DNA from: Didymodactylos carnosus
Taxonomy: Eukaryota; Rotifera; Eurotatoria; Philodinida; Philodinidae
Assembly: GCA_905250885.1 (NCBI GenBank)
Contig: CAJNOQ010000533.1
Coordinates: forward strand, 1 to 47,765
Direction of reading: 5' to 3'
Length of the DNA stretch: 47,765 nucleotides
In this document: in pieces, positions 46,698 through 47,765 of the stretch
How the letters are laid out: each line of letters opens with the position of its first letter
Position numbering within the stretch: the stretch's first letter is position 1
Program-made: the position numbers and the translations under genes
The notes under the pieces: model-generated
Databases searched by the model: none
Told to the model about the DNA's origin: nothing
The model's input: only the letters and a program-made list of their open reading frames with translations

Positions 46698-47184
46698 TCT
46701 GCCTATTGGGAATGTAGTGATTGTCATGTTTACAATCAATCAACGAGAAAATCGTGTAAAACCTGTAGTCGTCTTAGACAAGATCTATTAAGTGATTTAT
46801 TAAGTGTAATGATGGCAAGGTAAGAAGCACAAAAATTTGCTTTTTTCGTTACCCTACATTTTTTTCTAATTTTAGACGAAGCAAGAAAGTACTAATAATA
46901 CATCAGCTAGTACAAATATGAATCTCTCTGTGGCAACATCATCAACACCAACAGTAAACAATACTTTCACAATTCCAAAAAGTGTTGAACGCTCAATTTC
47001 TTCAACTAGAACAGAACATGTAAGCAATTCAATCTTCTGACATTTTTACAATCAGTCTCATTTTATTTATTATTATTTCTAGCCATTAAAGTGGTATTGT
47101 GTAATATGTGCAAAATATAATGAAAATGCACTTTTTAATGCACTTCAGGCTGATAAGCACATGGAAAGCCTTAAATGTCTATGA
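46698..47184 (+). CDS. RanBP2-type zinc-finger protein, 3' end
   Basis: Three exons (46698-46805, 46876-47019, 47083-47184) join in phase and end in TGA, giving about 117 residues. An in-frame TAG just before 46,698 shows this is an internal exon behind a TTATTTAG acceptor; the 5' part was not found. Exon 1 encodes WECSDCHVYNQSTRKSCKTC, matching the RanBP2 zinc finger pattern W-x-C-x2-C-x3-N-x6-C-x2-C with all four zinc ligands. A Ser/Thr-rich linker follows. The last exon has a second W-x-C-x2-C start (WYCVICAKYN) but lacks the closing cysteine pair, so it is degenerate or another finger type. RanBP2 fingers bind ubiquitin or single-stranded RNA. The first donor is AGT|GTAATG; the stronger downstream GTAAGA site would shift the frame. 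Confidence 0.55.
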
Positions 47185-47765
47185 GAATGTTTGTGAAATC
47201 CAAGAAAATATTAGTACTTCCTTTTAGCAGAAAAAAGGTTAAGTTTCTCGTTCTTAAAAGGCGTAGTTTAATACACGATGAAACTTTTTATTGAGAACAC
47301 GTTGTTTCGTGCTACTTCTGCTGCATTCATAGCATCCGAGTAGTATGAATCAAAGACTTTCGTTACTGTAGATTGCTGGCACTTCTAACGACTGAAAACA
47401 AAAACTTCCTTAGAAATCATCATCCACTGATAACTAGCGCCATCCATCACTCCTGACTTGCGTTTATTCTAAAAGAAAATAATTGTAGCGTACTCTTTAT
47501 CAAATATAAATTTCAGTTATGTGAATAATATTTTGAAATATGCGCATTTACACTTGCAAAATGAACACATAACTTAAAAATCTTCAACCAATGAAAAAGG
47601 TCAGCAAGGTCGGTCGGTCGGAAAAGTTCGGATAATTCACAAGTCGACAGTCTTGAGATCATTTCTGACAGAATCTTGATTTCAGGTCAATCTTATCAGA
47701 TTCTGATCCTATACAATCAATAATAAGATTCAGATTAGAATGACCTGATCTGAAAAATTTTTCAA
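47185..47765. other. 3' flank, no gene seen
   Basis: AT-rich DNA. Near 47,590-47,635 a short ggtcggtcggtcgg run and, at the end of the window, inverted pieces such as tcaggtcaatcttatcagattctgat and its partial inverse suggest the edge of another repeat cut by the window. Confidence 0.4.

Noticed and set aside
1-47765. tRNA, rRNA and CRISPR signals
   Set aside because: No T-loop/anticodon arrangement, rRNA-like stretch or regular spaced repeat array was seen on reading both strands; the repeats present are inverted transposon termini.

Overview
This is nuclear DNA from a small, AT-rich metazoan genome. It has GT-AG introns, most of them 50-65 bases long, gene islands separated by transposon debris, and animal-type ciliary, mitochondrial and nuclear genes. 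The compact introns, a Penelope-like reverse transcriptase remnant, and many low-copy non-autonomous DNA elements with diverse termini best fit a rotifer, probably bdelloid. That placement is inference from style; no marker gene proves it.

Layout. 1-11,500 holds no intact gene. It is a graveyard of foldback/MITE elements (465-826, 1017-1186, 2365-2520, 3193-4723, 5532-6787, 7815-8388, 8615-9566, 10539-10826) and two dead non-LTR retrotransposon fragments. 11,512-18,149 is a 17-exon CCAR1 homologue (nuclear transcription/apoptosis co-regulator, 1185 aa). 20,641-23,094 is a 7-exon protein with two HMG boxes and a mitochondrial presequence (TFAM-like, 316 aa). 24,710-25,694 is an orphan type I membrane protein whose only intron is 28 nt. 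25,732-28,381 is another repeat block with transposons nested in transposons. 29,148-30,266 is RSPH9 (radial spoke head, 279 aa). 30,267-35,195 is gene-poor and carries a Penelope-like RT fragment. 35,196-41,066 is an 11-exon, 887-aa disordered scaffold with a C-terminal SAM domain; its long introns are filled by transposons. 41,067-47,765 is less certain: a hAT-like zinc-finger fragment, a GC3-rich two-exon orphan, spliced-looking exons on the opposite strand, and the 3' end of a RanBP2-type zinc-finger gene.

The four well-defined genes (CCAR1, TFAM-like, RSPH9, SAM) all lie on the + strand, but each looks like an independent transcription unit. Nothing suggests a shared pathway.

The most interesting signal is in the mobile DNA. 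Three hAT-type MITEs were identified by exact 8-bp target duplications. Two of them, and two further foldbacks, are built largely from their own short motif (CCGACC, GCCTG, GAGTCCG or AAGATCTTG), and several sit inside one another. A separate 952-bp element ends in CACAGTG, the same heptamer as the V(D)J recombination signal, and has a 5-bp target duplication as in Transib/RAG elements.
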